Origin: Cordia subcordata
Lineage: Eukaryota > Streptophyta > Magnoliopsida > Boraginales > Cordiaceae
DNA: 64,000 nt
NCBI GenBank assembly: GCA_028554755.1
Contig: JAPTOF010000005.1
Location: 17,272,001 to 17,336,000 of the forward strand
Reading direction: 5' to 3'
The position numbers were made by a program, and so were the translations under genes. This document shows, in pieces, positions 1-13,100 of this stretch. The notes beneath the pieces were generated by a model, which was not told where the DNA came from, did not search any database, and saw only the letters and a list, made by a program, of their open reading frames with translations. Each line of letters begins with the position of its first letter. Position 1 is the first letter of the stretch.

Positions 1-1369
1 ATTTTATCCTATTATTGTCTATTGACAAAGAGGTTCAGAAATTAACTCCGTGGATTAATTAATTTTGTGAATAATGAGTTTTTGGAGCACTGACCAAAAA
101 ATTATACTTTTCCATAACAAATAGTGCTTGACCCCCAACTCACTTAGGACATGTGTCGTGGTACATTTTTGAACAACAACAGTATTATCCTCAAGCTAGC
201 CTCTCGTCCCAAGTGAATCCCTTGTCATGGCAAAAAATGATCATGCAACTTTCCAATGACGTCACAGCACTCATTATTTCAGCCCTAATGTAAAATTGGA
301 GCACTTTTCAAAATTATCTGCCGTCTTAAAAGAAGAAAAGGTTAAAATGCCATAATAAAAATTAAAAGTAACTGAGATAAGCAGAAGTTCGTGGCCTCCA
401 CGTACCTATGAGACTCACGCTACCAATAAAATAGGGATGAAAAGGAAATCCACTTCACGTTTTTCAGCCCAATCCTTAATCACACGATTACAAACATCAA
501 GATGACGATATTACTTCTTGAATCGACATCAACTAGAGCTCAAAAGCTTCAAGACAACTGTAAGTTGGATACATATAATTACCATGATTGGAAATAAGAA
601 GATTATGCGATAAGAAAATAAGTGGCATCAGTACATATGTGGCAAGCCAAGGGCTCATAACTGAAAAAGAGTAGTCTTTTTTGACTAAAATTTATATTCA
701 GGTCCCATGTAGTGATGTTTTTGCTAGTGAAGCACTCATGTAATTATGTGTGTGCCTTTCATTTTCACGCACAAAAACTGACTTGGATATGTAGCACAGT
801 CAAATGATGTTTCTTGTCTTTTGACTAATAAGATTAGTCACTAATCTATGTTGTCATAACCCCGAATTCAGACTTTAAGTTCTCAAGAGACGTTAATATT
901 GTAAATATAATAAATAATTACAATTGGATTTTAAATTACTTACATGAGTTTGAAATAATTAGTCAAAGTTATTAATTATACTCCTATCATTTATTTATAA
1001 ACCAATTAAATTTTACCTCACAAATCAATGTGAAACGTCACGTACGTTCATTGACTTGATTATATATGTTAATCATTTGCCAGCTGTTGTACGATTTGCA
1101 TAATGGTCAAAATATTTTAACTTATAGTATGGGTAAAGAATAAACATACGTTGCAGTGGCGAATTTGGATCAAGAATGATGCCGACCATGCACTTATCTA
1201 AGCGTGCACACATAACGAGTTGGGTTTTGGCGTCATCAGTATATATTTTTTGTACGGATTCATTTTGCATAGCCCAACACATCTAAAGGTCGTTTTTGTG
1301 GTGTTCCCTCCTAATTCACTTACTTTGTTAATTGTAGCTGCCAAAGTTTTCTCAAAATGGATGATTATT

Positions 1370-1442
1370 TCTTCTTCTTCTTCTTCTTCTTCTTCTTCTT
1401 CTTCTTCTTCTTCTTCTTCTTCTTCTTCTTCTTCTTCTTCCT
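1370..1442. repeat. (TTC)n microsatellite, about 24 units
   Basis: An uninterrupted TTC/GAA triplet run of roughly 73 bp. It produces poly-Ser and poly-Glu artefact frames on the two strands; these are not genes. Confidence 0.97.
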
Positions 1443-1927
1443 TTTTTTGGTTTAGTGATAAGGAAAACTCAAATGGGGGAGTGCGATATAACTTAAGTTT
1501 AAGAAAATAGTTCAATTCAAAATGTTAGTCTATTAATTGAGAGAATCACTTGCACATAAGAATTACTCTCTGTGAAGTGGGAATTATTATGTTCTACCTT
1601 TTAAAGAATCAATGCTTCCATCGGGCTAACTTGTTGACATTGGCTTGACGGTAGCCCTTGCATGTTAAAATGAAGAGAGAGGTTAGAGGGAGAGAGATTA
1701 AGATTGCCAAAAGGAAATGGATAGAGGGTAGAATTATTAAAAAAGATGAAACACTAGAAATTATATATTTGTCCTTATTTGGCAACACCAAAAAACAACT
1801 TTTCAATAGTTTTTAGATTTTTTACTAGGTCAAGATGTTATTTTTCCAAGTCATTGATATTCAGTAAAATAGTGCTTCAATTAATTTTTCAAGTATTTTT
1901 AGTTACAATAACTTTTAGTGTTTCACA

Positions 1928-1952
1928 CATATATATATATATATATATATAT
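1928..1952. repeat. (AT)n microsatellite
   Basis: Pure AT dinucleotide run in intergenic DNA. Confidence 0.9.
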
Positions 1953-2231
1953 TTGTAGTTTTATACATTCTCCATTTTTTTTTTGGCAAACCTATTTGTT
2001 AATTTCTTCAATCTCTCTCTACATTTTTACCCTTTTTTTAAGAAATACAAACAAAAACAACATAAAATAATTTCAAATTTTGTTTGCATCAAAATATACT
2101 AAAAAAGTGTAAGTTTTATATCACACCATTATTTTACAAAAGAAATTTTAAATATATTAAAACTAACTTTGTATAATATTGATGCAAATACTTTATCAAA
2201 AAAATTAATTTTATTATAATAAAAACTAGTA

Positions 2232-2339
2232 CATTGACACACACAATGCTGTGTGTATTAGATGTTTTTATATTTTATATTTTAGCATTGACCCACACAA
2301 TGCTGTGTGTATTAGATGTTTTTATATTTTATATTTTAG
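2232..2339. repeat. 54-bp tandem duplication with CACACA/TGTGTG stem
   Basis: Two consecutive, nearly identical 54-bp units (2232-2285 and 2286-2339) differing at about one visible position. Each carries CACACAATGCTGTGTG, in which CACACA and TGTGTG are complementary around a 4-nt loop. No coding function is seen. Confidence 0.9.
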
Positions 2340-2993
2340 AATCTAGATGATCATATATGCTTAAATCTCAAATTTTATAAATTATAGAATTTTATAATAT
2401 GTTGAACTTAAAATTTTTAATCTAATTAAATATTCATGAGACTTAGAATAAAAGGTTAAAAGGCAAGAACTTAAATTATTTTTAAAATTTTTTTATTAAT
2501 TTTGAAAAAGTTGAGATTAACGACTCAAAAAATAATCAAGATATTTAAAAAATAAAGAAGTAATCATATGGCTCTACATGACATCCCACCCAAATATCAA
2601 ACAAACGATTGAAACTCTAACCCACATATCAAACAAAAAAGAAACACTCACGTTGCACCTAAACTTAAAAAAAAATACTATATTTACCACTATAAAAACA
2701 TTGAGAAGTTGAAGGAAAAATGATGGGGTTCCATCTGTCAACACTAAGATTAAAAGTTAAAAGATTGTTTTATCTTTTGAAAATATTTTCTTAACATTTT
2801 ATTGACAATAAAAAATGAATAATTATTAAAAATAAATAAAATATAAAAAATAAAGAAACCACCAAAGAATGACATGAATAATTCAAATAAAAAATAGATA
2901 AATACTCACTTTAGCAATAAAAAGAAAAAATAGTACATCAATTTTTTTAAAAAAAATTAAAATAGTTGAGAGAGTGATACATGACACTCCACT

Positions 2994-2995
<2 letters not shown>

Positions 2996-3048
<53 letters not shown>
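2996..3048. repeat. Compound (AT)n(GT)n microsatellite
   Basis: About 17 AT units followed directly by about 9 GT units. The same AT-to-GT compound arrangement recurs in a MATE intron near 34.24 kb. Confidence 0.95.
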
Positions 3049-3120
3049 TACTATAAAAATATATATTATATTTTAAAATAAATAATCTTATTCTAACAAT
3101 AGTAATAATAATTATAATTA

Positions 3121-3173
3121 CTACAACAACAACAACAACAACAACAACAATAATAAGAATAATAATAATAATT
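3121..3173. repeat. (CAA)n(TAA)n microsatellite
   Basis: A CAA triplet run grading into TAA triplets, with one interruption. Confidence 0.9.
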
Positions 3174-3617
3174 TGATATTAATTTACTTTTACGTAGTTT
3201 ACATTTATTAGCTAATTCAAAAACCAATTTTATCAAATATATTTTGTTCAATCAATTTAGTCAAATACCTATTTGTCAATAGCAAAATATAACATCTGTA
3301 AGTTACCCTAACAATTAATTGGGTTGAACAAATCCATCGTAAAACATTGAAATTCTTAATGTTTAACAAACATTAATTGAATTACTAAAAGTTAATCAAA
3401 AAAATACTAGGAATACTATTTTATCACATAGCAAGATTTAAGAAAATAGTATTTTGTCCTAATTAAAGCACAAAAGATTATTTTAAAATTATTTGTTGAC
3501 ATTGTCTGGGCCTAAACATTACCTAAAGAACTATTATCTAGTATGACCCTATATAGTCAAAACTTGATGACTTCTCCTTTTTTTCTCTTAACAAACCCAA
3601 CCCCTAAACCATGATTA

Positions 3618-3664
3618 AGATTTTCTCATATCAAGGCTTTCCTCATATTGATGTGAGGGGAATC
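3618..3664. repeat. Imperfect hairpin related to the one at 3814
   Basis: An arm GATTTTCTCATATCAA is followed by a partly complementary arm containing TTGATGTGAGGGGAATC. Both arms resemble those of the perfect hairpin about 195 bp downstream, so the two are probably diverged copies of one short inverted-repeat element. Confidence 0.6.
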
Positions 3665-3813
3665 CTAACCAGTCATTGGTGAATAAAAACATCTTAGCCA
3701 TCTATGTTAAATTGTTTCAAAAAAAAATTCTTCCTCCCATTATTTATTTTTTTTATGATTTATGTCATATGAATGGTAGAGATAACTTTAATCAAGACTA
3801 GAATAATTGAAAT

Positions 3814-3857
3814 GATCCTCTCATATCAATATAAGAGAATCTTGATATGAGAGGATC
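3814..3857. repeat. Perfect 16-bp inverted repeat, 12-nt loop
   Basis: GATCCTCTCATATCAA at 3814-3829 is perfectly complementary to TTGATATGAGAGGATC at 3842-3857, with loop 3830-3841. It could be a tiny MITE relic or a structured element. No U-run follows, and no gene is adjacent. Confidence 0.85.
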
Positions 3858-3867
3858 CTGATCCACC

Positions 3868-3965
3868 AACCCAACCCCTCGTCTCTCATGAGATTCAAAA
3901 CTAAATCATCATTTTTTAAAAAATGCAGTTTTAATCACTTGATAACCCCTAATCTTAGTCAAATC
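3868..3965 (-). mobile_element. Diverged tRNA-derived SINE-like fragment
   Basis: Read on the minus strand, the segment has an A-box-like stretch (AAGTGATTAAAAC) and, downstream, a B-box-like stretch GTTTTGAATCTCATGAGAG. This is the arrangement of the Pol III promoter of plant tRNA-derived SINEs. A second copy with the same order lies at 6425-6545. No intact tRNA fold or clear tail is visible, so the call is tentative. Confidence 0.4.
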
Positions 3966-5453
3966 AAACCAAAATAAAAAATTAAAATCAAATCAAATCA
4001 AAGTCAACTCTTGATGAGCTAAACTCCACAAGCTTAGATATTTTGGTTTTGAATCATTGTGATGCTAATTTTTTAGTACACTTGTGACGGTGTTAATTTC
4101 TCAGGGTCTTCGTAATGATGTCAATATGTTGTAGTGATAGCTTTTCAAAAATCAACGCGGTAAAACTTTGAAGACTTCTTTTCAGTTTTCTTTTCTTTTC
4201 TTTCGTCTTTTCAAATCTTCAGTTTTTTGCAGCAAACACAAACCCTTCCGTCAAGAACGCCTCTACTTAATTTGATTAATTCTCATCGAATTTTTTCAAT
4301 TTGAAATTCGACCAAAATTCGTGGAATTTCTGATAAAGTTGATGGAAAGTTATGCAAGTTTTTGAGGTCACAATATCAATGAGTAGAATCTACCAAAGTG
4401 CGAACGATAATTGTGGTTTGTTAGGCAATTGCAATATTTGTTATCTGCTATATTTTATTAGCAGAAAAGTAAAGAAATTTAAATAATTGCAGGTACACTT
4501 GCACTTAAAAGAGATAAGCAAATTACTAAAATAATATATCTCTTATGTTTGAGTGTCAATATCTCCGATGTATTCTCTCCATCTTTTTGTGCCTTTCACA
4601 CCGTATTTTATAAATCAGAGCGTATCCCGTGCGATACAAAAAATAAATTAGTACTTTCAGTATTTTCATTTGTTACTGATGATCAAATGTCTATGAGAGG
4701 ATGAAATATAAATATATTTTGTAAAAATTTAATTATTTGTTAGTTTTCAGTAGTAATCATGTTCTTTTATAAATATTTGTAGTAATTGAAATTTATTTTA
4801 GAAAAGTAAAATAAAAAAATGGATTTGATGAAAAAGGAAAGTAACAGGAGATGAATGATATATTTATTAGAACTTAGCCCATTGTTTTTGCTACAAATTT
4901 GATAGAGTTAGAACTTATGGCATAAAAAGATAAACTTGAATTCTGCTCTAAAATAATATATAGATACAGATATACAGATTTTTACAGTAGTCACGTGAGA
5001 ACAAATATAAATACAATTTGCGAAATGAACTCTTGGTAAATTTTCAATACTAATTATTCTTTTTATTTAAATTTTTTGTATAGGGGATTTAAGTGCCAAA
5101 AAAAATGATCGAAAAGCATAAAATCAATATCATTTTAGAGAGGAAAAATCAATCATGAAGTCATGTACTCTCTTTTATATTATAAATTAATTTTGTCCTT
5201 TTAGTCTATCAAAACTGCAAATGTCAAATTCTAGATTGGATTATAATCTATAGGTGTCATGCTTGGCTTTTCTTGGTTATATATTTTTGGGTACATGAGG
5301 AATTTAGTGAAAAGAATTGATGCTATATATTTAATTAATAGAAACTATTTTGAAAGAACATTAATAACCAAGTGATGATGTTGCATACATTTGCCAATTT
5401 GTTATGGCATTCTAACAAATGGGGCACTAGGGCTGCATTCTCCTTATAGCAAC

Positions 5454-5484
5454 ACGTGGCTGGACGCCTATTGTCCACGTGGTC
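5454..5484. promoter_or_regulatory. Paired G-box (CACGTG) motifs
   Basis: Two CACGTGG sites about 22 bp apart (around 5455 and 5476); the first reads ACACGTGGC, the ABRE/G-box form bound by bZIP and bHLH factors in plants. No coding sequence is recognisable downstream, so any regulated gene is unknown. Confidence 0.3.
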
Positions 5485-6424
5485 ATCCATTTTTCACCCG
5501 TGTCAAAAACATTTATTGCAGTAATTATTTTGTTTATCAGATATTAATCTTCAAATTAGAATTTTTTTTAACGAATAATAAGAAAATTGCTTGTTGCCCC
5601 ACCCCCACACGTCGCATTATTTCTGTCGGCCCCCTTTGTGGAAATCTAGTCATAATGCCCCGACTAGACATCGGCGCCGCAAAGAGATATGGAGGATATA
5701 TAACATCGTTAGATGAAAACTATGTGGAGGATGTTTCACTTTCTTTTTCTTCTTTTTTTCTTTTTTTCCTTTTGCGACGAAATAAATAGCTGTTTGAATA
5801 TCCTCAATCATATTGCATATCAATTTGCATGTTTCTTTATTTCTTGATTTACGCACGTGATTTACTTGGAAATCAAGTTATTTTCTCAGAATCTAAAAGG
5901 GTTTTTCCATTAATGTTACACCGTTGAAAAGCTTCACAACTATTGAAGAGTGTATGAAAATTACTTTTTTTTTTATCTGTTGACAAAAGTGCTTATTAGA
6001 TGACAATGCAAACACTATACATTCACATTGCCATCAATTTCAGCATAATATATCTGAGGTGACAATTGTCGAGTATCTAAGCTTATAATCTTTTTGCAAT
6101 CCAAATCACGACCAATGAATGGTGAGGGTACAAGAAAATTTCATAGTGAGTCCGCTGTTTGGTGTGATCAAGTCCAAGATGCTTGCAAATTTTCTAAAAG
6201 TTTTAAGATGCTTGCAAAATTTCTAAAAGTTTTACTGTTTTAGTTTCCGTTTATTTCATGCCTCAGAAGATGGATTTCAAATTCTTTTTGATAGAGATTG
6301 GAGAAAATATATAGTCCAAAAACAATTATATGAACAATAGTGTGGTTTTCGGTTTTTGTTCTATTGATGATTGTAAATTTCGATTAAGAACTGAATTAAC
6401 CAAATAATTCAGTTTTTTTTTTTA

Positions 6425-6545
6425 ACAAACCTTTCACCCCTAATCCAACCTTCAATCTCTCATGAGATCTAAGTCCAAGTCACCACTCCTGAAAGAGGTA
6501 ATTTCAATCACGTAAGCTACCCTTAATCCTAGTATTTTTTGTAAA
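6425..6545 (-). mobile_element. Second SINE-like fragment
   Basis: On the minus strand it shares with 3868-3965 the order of an A-box-like TAGCTTACGTGATTGAAA, then a B-box-like stretch ending in ATCTCATGAGAG, then a shared downstream segment. Identity is modest, so these would be old insertions. Confidence 0.4.
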
Positions 6546-7794
6546 ATTGTTAATTCTACATCTACTTATTAGTGTTAACGAATGATGCGGTCAAGAGAGA
6601 CTTTGTGTTTAAAAAAAAAAAAAAAGGAAAAAACTTAGACCCCTAGGTGATGTATTATTTTTAAAATGAAATTCAGTTATTATAAAATTTTCTTTTAAAA
6701 AAAAAATTGGTTAACAATTAGAACCAAACTTATCAGAAAATTAATTCAGTTTCATAATTTCAGTTATCTATCTTATTTGATCTAGGTTTAGTTATTAAAA
6801 TTTTCAAATTTCAGTTCCGGATTTGGTTTGATTCCACTTGAATAATTACCTTACCCCTAGCTTCGAATAGTAATAGCGAAGATGATTGCATTACAGGGAC
6901 TATGCTAGGTTATACAACTGAGGATTACTATAAATGGTTGTTGAATTAACTTTTTAGTAAATGGCTTAGTCTCCTCTACCAGACAAGAAAAGTTATACAA
7001 AAAAACGAACATAGTATGAAAACTAGCTAATAAATAGTCGTGGAAGTATGTTAGATCACTCAAACTTTCACCCGAATAGATTATAGAGTTGAAAAGGCCA
7101 ACAACATTGGAGTGAAAAGGTTGTGAAAAGAAGCGAAAGGACTTGCACAAAAGAAACCCTAAAAACCTAGCATTTATCCTATAACTCAGGCTACATAGTG
7201 AATTTGAATCAGAATATGAACAGCCAGCACAGGTTGTAATTAAGCTGGCCAGCACATTGAAAAAATGGATGGTTCTTGATAAGTAGACAATGCCCCAACT
7301 ATATCATCGTTTTTGGACTCATTAACGGACGCCTCACTTCCATTTTTGAAGTATGGTATCTTCTCTGTAAAAGGCAAAGCATTTTAATTTTTATGGGTTA
7401 AGGGAGATGTTAGAGCATAAAAGTATTCCCTATAAAAAGGTCTAGTACTATTAGCTTACATCTTACATATAATGCATCTAAGAATGAATCTGTTAATAAT
7501 GTTATTATGATTATAAATGAAATAATCTCAATAATTTTTAACCATCAAATCTTATTTGTAACGTAAGAGTGTTACAAGTAATCTTGATCGACCGCGTCTC
7601 TATCACAACACACTTAACTTATTTGTCATTCTCTTTTCGGTTTTGGACAATCATTGCATCTAGTATAGTAGTATGACTCATCCACCATGGCTTGCTTCAA
7701 CTGATCCTTATGGTCTGAGTGCGTATCCTAATATTTGATAACTACTTTTCTGTAGTACACAACTCGGGATCATATATATTAGAAAAAAAGGCCA

Positions 7795-8200
7795 AGATGT
7801 TGATTGGTATTGCTTGATTTGATCTATTAATGGCTACTAGGAATATTGCTTCATTTCTTGGTTAGCCATTCATGACAACCTTAATACTCAATAAATATAG
7901 ATTACTTTTATAAATTTGGGGCGTACATTCTCGATTATCATATTGTATTTTTTGTCACAATAGATGTGAGATATGGGATCATATCTTCTTTGAGTGTTCT
8001 TTCAAGACAAAATATTATCTCGAGGTGTGGCAATGCTTGAAATCCATCTTTTCGTTCCTTCTCTCACAGCCATTTATTGGTTTGGTTCATATACTTTGCA
8101 TCCAAGATGTTTGAAGTCACATATCTACATATTATTTGTTTGTACTACTATCTACCATATTTGGATAGAGCGCAATGCCATACGACACTTTCAGAAATAG
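7795..8200 (+). pseudogene. LINE relic, zf-RVT (reverse-transcriptase zinc-binding) C-terminus
   Basis: Broken plus-strand frames carry the signature of the zinc-binding domain that follows reverse transcriptase in plant L1-type LINEs: FISWLAIHDNL, then CEIWDHIFFECSF, then the C-terminal TTIYHIWIERNAIRHF. Stops and frame changes interrupt it, and no RT catalytic region is present upstream, so this is a 5'-truncated, decayed fragment. A better preserved LINE of the same general type lies on the other strand at 28.1-29.9 kb. Confidence 0.75.
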
Positions 8201-8280
8201 AGTTTGGAAGATATTTTTCCCACACATTCAACAATGATGTAAATTGTATATCGGTAGTTGGCAGAAAGGTCAATTGCAAT

Positions 8281-8311
<31 letters not shown>

Positions 8312-10182
8312 GCAACGTACCGCTTGTAAAGGTTTTTCATTTTGTTTATACTGAAAACGTTTTGCTTATTCATTCAGTAAAAAGATAATGAGAAGAAAAA
8401 AGAAAAAAGAAGAAGCAATCTTTTTATGTTTTGGGGGGTCAAGAAAAGAAAAACCAATATCGTGATGTTGAATCTCAGTGTTTGGACCTGGGGCCTTAAA
8501 TAAGTGATAAGTCCAAGCATTTTTCATTTTGATACTCTTCATTGTCAGCCTACTAGTGGTTAGACGCTCAGCCTCACCCCCACCCCGCTCCAAACGAGGC
8601 AACTATCGCGACGGAAAATGAATCATGGGTAGGAATGACTTTTACTTAGCATGGAAACTGGGTCGGGCCATGGGCCCACCAGGCCCAATTCTCTGAGACT
8701 GGGCCTGGATGGGACAAATTATTTCATGGCCCGACCTAGCACCACCACGGTAGCATTACTCCGGTCCGGGCTTGGCCCGTTTGCTACCTTGAACCTTTAT
8801 TCCCACACGAATGCTAGCGAACTAGCAAGGGGTCGGGATTGGGTAATGGGGGCATGCACTTTTATCTGTGTTTTTTTTTTCCTATGAGAAAGAAATTCAA
8901 TTGGTGGTATTCAATCCGAATACATCAAGTGAGTCAAAAATAAAACCTTTAATAATATGAGAAAATAGTCAAATACTACACATTCTCCTTAAAAATAACC
9001 AAAATATCTAAAAGAAATTTTTTTAGAATTAAAAAAAAAAGATTTGGAGACACTAAGATTTATTTTTATTGTATTAACAGTATTAAAACTATTTTGTTTA
9101 GAATAAAAAAACAAAAGAGATTTGTTTCTGGATTCTGCACGTTTTGCAAGGGGTTGGATTCAACGTATATATAGCATCTAAGCACAATATATAACTAGTT
9201 TTCATGATTTTTTTAACGGTGCAAAATCACATTTTTTTATTTCAAACTTCTCACCCCATAAGATTGAACCCACAACTTCACGCTTACAAGAGATAAAAGA
9301 AATTTGTTTCTGAGTAGAACTATTTTCAAAACAAATTTTGAAAAGGTTAATTACACAAAAGTCTTCAACTTTGTCGTTCTCATCTAAATTAATTCCCAAT
9401 ATTTCGTAAATATATTTAAACTACTCATTGTTTAAAATATTTCATATTAATGCTTATTATTTTACAAATATAATCAAATTAATCTCTGTTGTCTGAAAAG
9501 ATTCATATTAGTTTTGTAAAAGTTCATCAAATTAATCCTCATTTTTCAATATATTATTTTTTAACAAAGACCAATTTCAATAAATTTGCAAAATGTTTAT
9601 AAGGGTTTCGAAACAAAGATTAATTCAATAAAATTATGAAAAATTGAAGACTCGTATAGATGTTTTAAAATATGTAAAGACTAAATTAAATAAGACATTG
9701 AGAACGCTATTAGACATCCCCTTTCAAAACAACTTGGGTGCAGGTTAAGATAACTACAACTGGTTTGCATTAATAAAAACGTGATTCTGGTTGTCCTGAA
9801 AACAAAAACACAAAAAACGTACAAAAATGTACTCTCTTACTCTTGTTACATATTTCTCAAAACAGTAATTGCCACCCAAAAATTTTTTGGCTTAAAAAAC
9901 TATTTTCAAATACATTATCAAACACGCACCGGGTCGGATTGGGCCCCGACCCCTTCATAACAAACGTAAACTAAATATATTGGCAATGCAGAAACACACC
10001 ATTCTGTCAATCAAGAAGTTCCCACGGCATTTAAACTGTCATGCATTATCTGCAACTGAGTAATGCCACTGCTAGATAGCTATCCACAAAATATCCAGTT
10101 GAAAAAGAGTTTAACATTTAGCAGTCTTTAAGTGTATTCATCAAAAAGTTACTTGAAGAATTCCAGATCATCTATCACATTG
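8201..10182. other. Intergenic region 3' of PPC4
   Basis: No gene recognised. It contains an (AT)n run at 8280-8306 and an unusually GC-rich stretch at about 8650-8830 with several GGGCC/GGCCC words. From about 9345 to 9700, AT-rich repeats with TAATTACAC and AAATTAAT words resemble a decayed non-autonomous DNA transposon. The last few hundred bases should hold the PPC4 3' UTR. Confidence 0.5.
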
Positions 10183-13100
10183 TCATCCTGTGTTTCTCAT
10201 CCCAGCTGCAATTCCATTTATAGTGATTAGCAAAGCATCTCTAAGTTTATTGTTATCCTCGTCACGCCTCAACCGCCTCAAGATCTCCACTTGCAACAGA
10301 TTCATGGGATTAAGATAAGGAAGCCTGCTCTCGATCAGCCTCCGCAGACTTTTGTTGTTCTCCGACAGATGCTCATGTCCTGTAACCAGCAATACATACT
10401 TCTCCGTGGTATCGAGTTCCTCCCTGAGTGCTGCACCAAGCTTCTGCCTGCTCTCAGATACTAGAACTTCGTCGTAATGCTTCGCTATGGAAGTGTCTGC
10501 CTTCCCTAGAACCATCTCTATGAGGTCAACTGTTGATTGAAAGAAAGGCCATTCTTTGTACATTGCGCGTATGTCTTCAGTATGTCCCTTCTCACAAGCA
10601 CCCTTCAGGCCTGCTCCGACTCCAAGCCAAGCAGGAAGAACAAATCGAGTCTGGGTCCATGCAAATACCCATGGAATTGCACGAAGATGTCCGATTCCTA
10701 CTGAAGCCTTTCTTCTTGTTGGACGACTTCCAATGTTCAGGAAGCCAAGCTCAGCCTGAGGTGTGGCTTCATGAAAGTAAGTGAGGAACTCGAGGTTTTC
10801 GTATACCGTACTCCGGTAACTGCTGCAACTAATTTTCGAAATATCCTCCATCAGATTACGCCACTTCTCTTCCCTTGGCGGCGGAGGAGGCCGTAAGGTA
10901 GCCAGCAGTACAGCAGTTGTGTAAATCTCTAGCTGGCGAACAGCCATCTGTGGTAGCCCAAACTTCGCTTGCACCATTTCTCCTTGTTCAGTTGATCGAA
11001 GAGTACCCTGACACCCAAACAATTTTGAGCTGAAACGCATAATTGGAGAATGGAAGATTAAGCAAGCATTGAATTAAGTAATTATTAAGTGAAAAAGGTT
11101 AAGGCAAAATGTCTTTATTTCCTTGCCAATGCCTTTTCCTTGAGATTCATGTTCATATCACAAGTTCAAGAGCAGAGGAATTTACTCCTCAAGGACCTCT
11201 ACTCATAATGGTATAGCCAACAGCTTTAACAGATATCTCTTTCTTCATCCACATTTGATATGTTGGGATCGGCAACAATGCACTATTAAATTAAGAAGTT
11301 GGCCTCAAAGACTTAAGTAAGCAGCTCAACAGGGACAATATTTCCAAAATCGTCACACATTTGATCTCCTCATCTTTTATAAACTTTATCAGCTTATCAA
11401 ATTTCAGATCTTAGTCTCTATAAAAAAACAATAATTGCCTATGAAATGCTGGGGATCTTCTTGGTCTTTTTCTTCTTCCATTCTCCTTCCAAAACGAAAT
11501 TCATAGGAATAATATTTTTCAAAACCGAAGTTAACAGCTAATAATACAGTTCAGTATTCCAGTACTAGTCTTCTTTTGTATGGTTTTCAACCTCATGTTG
11601 TGCAATACACGAGGAAAGAGTAATTGAGAACGGAGGAGAACGAACGCAGATGAAAAAGCTGACAAGATCAGGACTTGCACAAAACCTCTATGATGCAATA
11701 CTATTAAACAGACCGGTTTTGCTCCAATCCGGCAAACTACCATCCTTCACTACTCAGATTCATCTAAATATCAGTTCCTTTTATGTCTGATATAGATTCA
11801 TAAGATACGATGTGTCTATCATGTTCACATACAATGGTACTAACAGAAAAACTTGTTAAGTTTAAAAGAACTTGCACATGCAAGTTTGCGAAATAAAACT
11901 AACCATGACAGAGCCAGGTGGTTGGGATTGAATGGCAAGATATGTTGGACCACCACCTCTACCAATACTTCCCCCACGCCCATGGAACAGAGTAACCTTG
12001 ATTCCGAATTCGTTGCATACAGCTACAACATCTTCTTGAGCTTTGTAAAGTTCCCAGGCAGCTGTGAAGCGACCAGCGTCTTTGCCAGAGTCGGAGTATC
12101 CAACCATTACCTGTCCACGACATCTGCATGAGTTTATGCCTAAATATTATATCAAATAATATCAGACATCTGCAAAGTTACCTCTTGGTGTCCATTATGG
12201 TTCTTTATGATGTGTTCCCTGTACCAATCAATTGATAAAAGTTTGCTGATAACTGAGCCTGCTCCTCTCAAGTCCTTCACTGTCTCAAACAGGGGAACTA
12301 CCCGCAATCTGCTCAAAAGATATATGCATATTTCGTGAGAAGTCTATACAGTTTTCTGGCATCAACATACAGAAATAAAAATCATTCCATTTAAAATCTC
12401 CATGGAAGCATCAGAAGGCTATTTTACTGCAAAAAGCCAAAAAGAAAGAAGAGGAAGACAAACAATATTCTGTATTTCCTCTTGGACAGAGAATGTCCTA
12501 AAATAAAGCTACAGAGCCCGTTTAGGTCAGATTGTACGGTCTTTTCTGCTCAAACAATAACAGAAAGAAGGAACTAGAGGAAGACATATGCAATGCTGTT
12601 TTCAAGAACGGTCTCTCCTGAGAAAAATTAAACTAGTTTCTCAAGAAAACCAAAATAATGTTTCTTTTTTTTTTCATTTTCTGTTTTTCTAGTGCAGAAT
12701 ACTTTGTTTCAAATATTGTACATTTCTTGCATAAAGCTCCCCACTCACTTTTCATACTAGCTTAAGCAGATTTCTCATTTGTATTACAGAATGGATTCTC
12801 CTGAATAGCAGATGTACAAGTGGAGGAAGAAAACTTCAACAAGGGGAGGAAGAAAACTTCATTATCAACGCTGTGAACAAAAGAAAGCATCCTTATATGA
12901 AACTTCAGTCGGTATAGATCTACTTCATCACTTTATGCAGTTCAGATGTCAGATAAAGAGGTCCTAGGACAGTGGGCATGCAAATATTCCTATTAAACCT
13001 CCAATTTTACTCAGTGAAGCTTCATATTTAACTCTTCTAGTTTATTGCCCCCACCCAGCAAAATAACTAAAAAAGAAATGGAAGTTTGATTGCATCTTTG

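Larger units (their letters stand above)
1..7794. other. Intergenic region, no gene recognised
   Basis: AT-rich sequence with only short, low-complexity open frames. The plus frame at about 5391-5789 and the minus frames at 1073-1282, 1609-1806 and 6905-7255 match no family I recognise and lack exon-like structure. What can be seen is repetitive: a TTC microsatellite near 1.4 kb, AT runs near 1.93 kb and 3.0 kb, a 54-bp tandem duplication at 2.23 kb, two related hairpins at 3.6-3.9 kb, two SINE-like fragments at 3.87 and 6.43 kb, and a pair of G-boxes at 5.45 kb. These are listed separately. Confidence 0.6.

Noticed and set aside
1198..1515. Open frames with poly-Glu (minus) and poly-Ser (plus)
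   Set aside because: They are direct translations of the TTC microsatellite, with no flanking domain or splice structure.
5391..5789. 132-codon plus-strand frame as a gene
   Set aside because: The composition of the frame looks random, it ends in a poly-T-derived stretch and matches no family I know; kept only as a possible regulatory region.
8540..8640. tRNA-like stretch with TAGTGGTTAGAC
   Set aside because: The A-box resemblance is fair, but no matching T-arm/B-box or acceptor stem can be drawn, so it is not called a tRNA or SINE.
9230..9300. GGGTTCAATC-type B-box on the minus strand
   Set aside because: No A-box at the right spacing and no second copy found.
10533..10784. Plus-strand frames opposite the last PPC4 exon
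   Set aside because: Shadows of the strongly conserved minus-strand coding exon.
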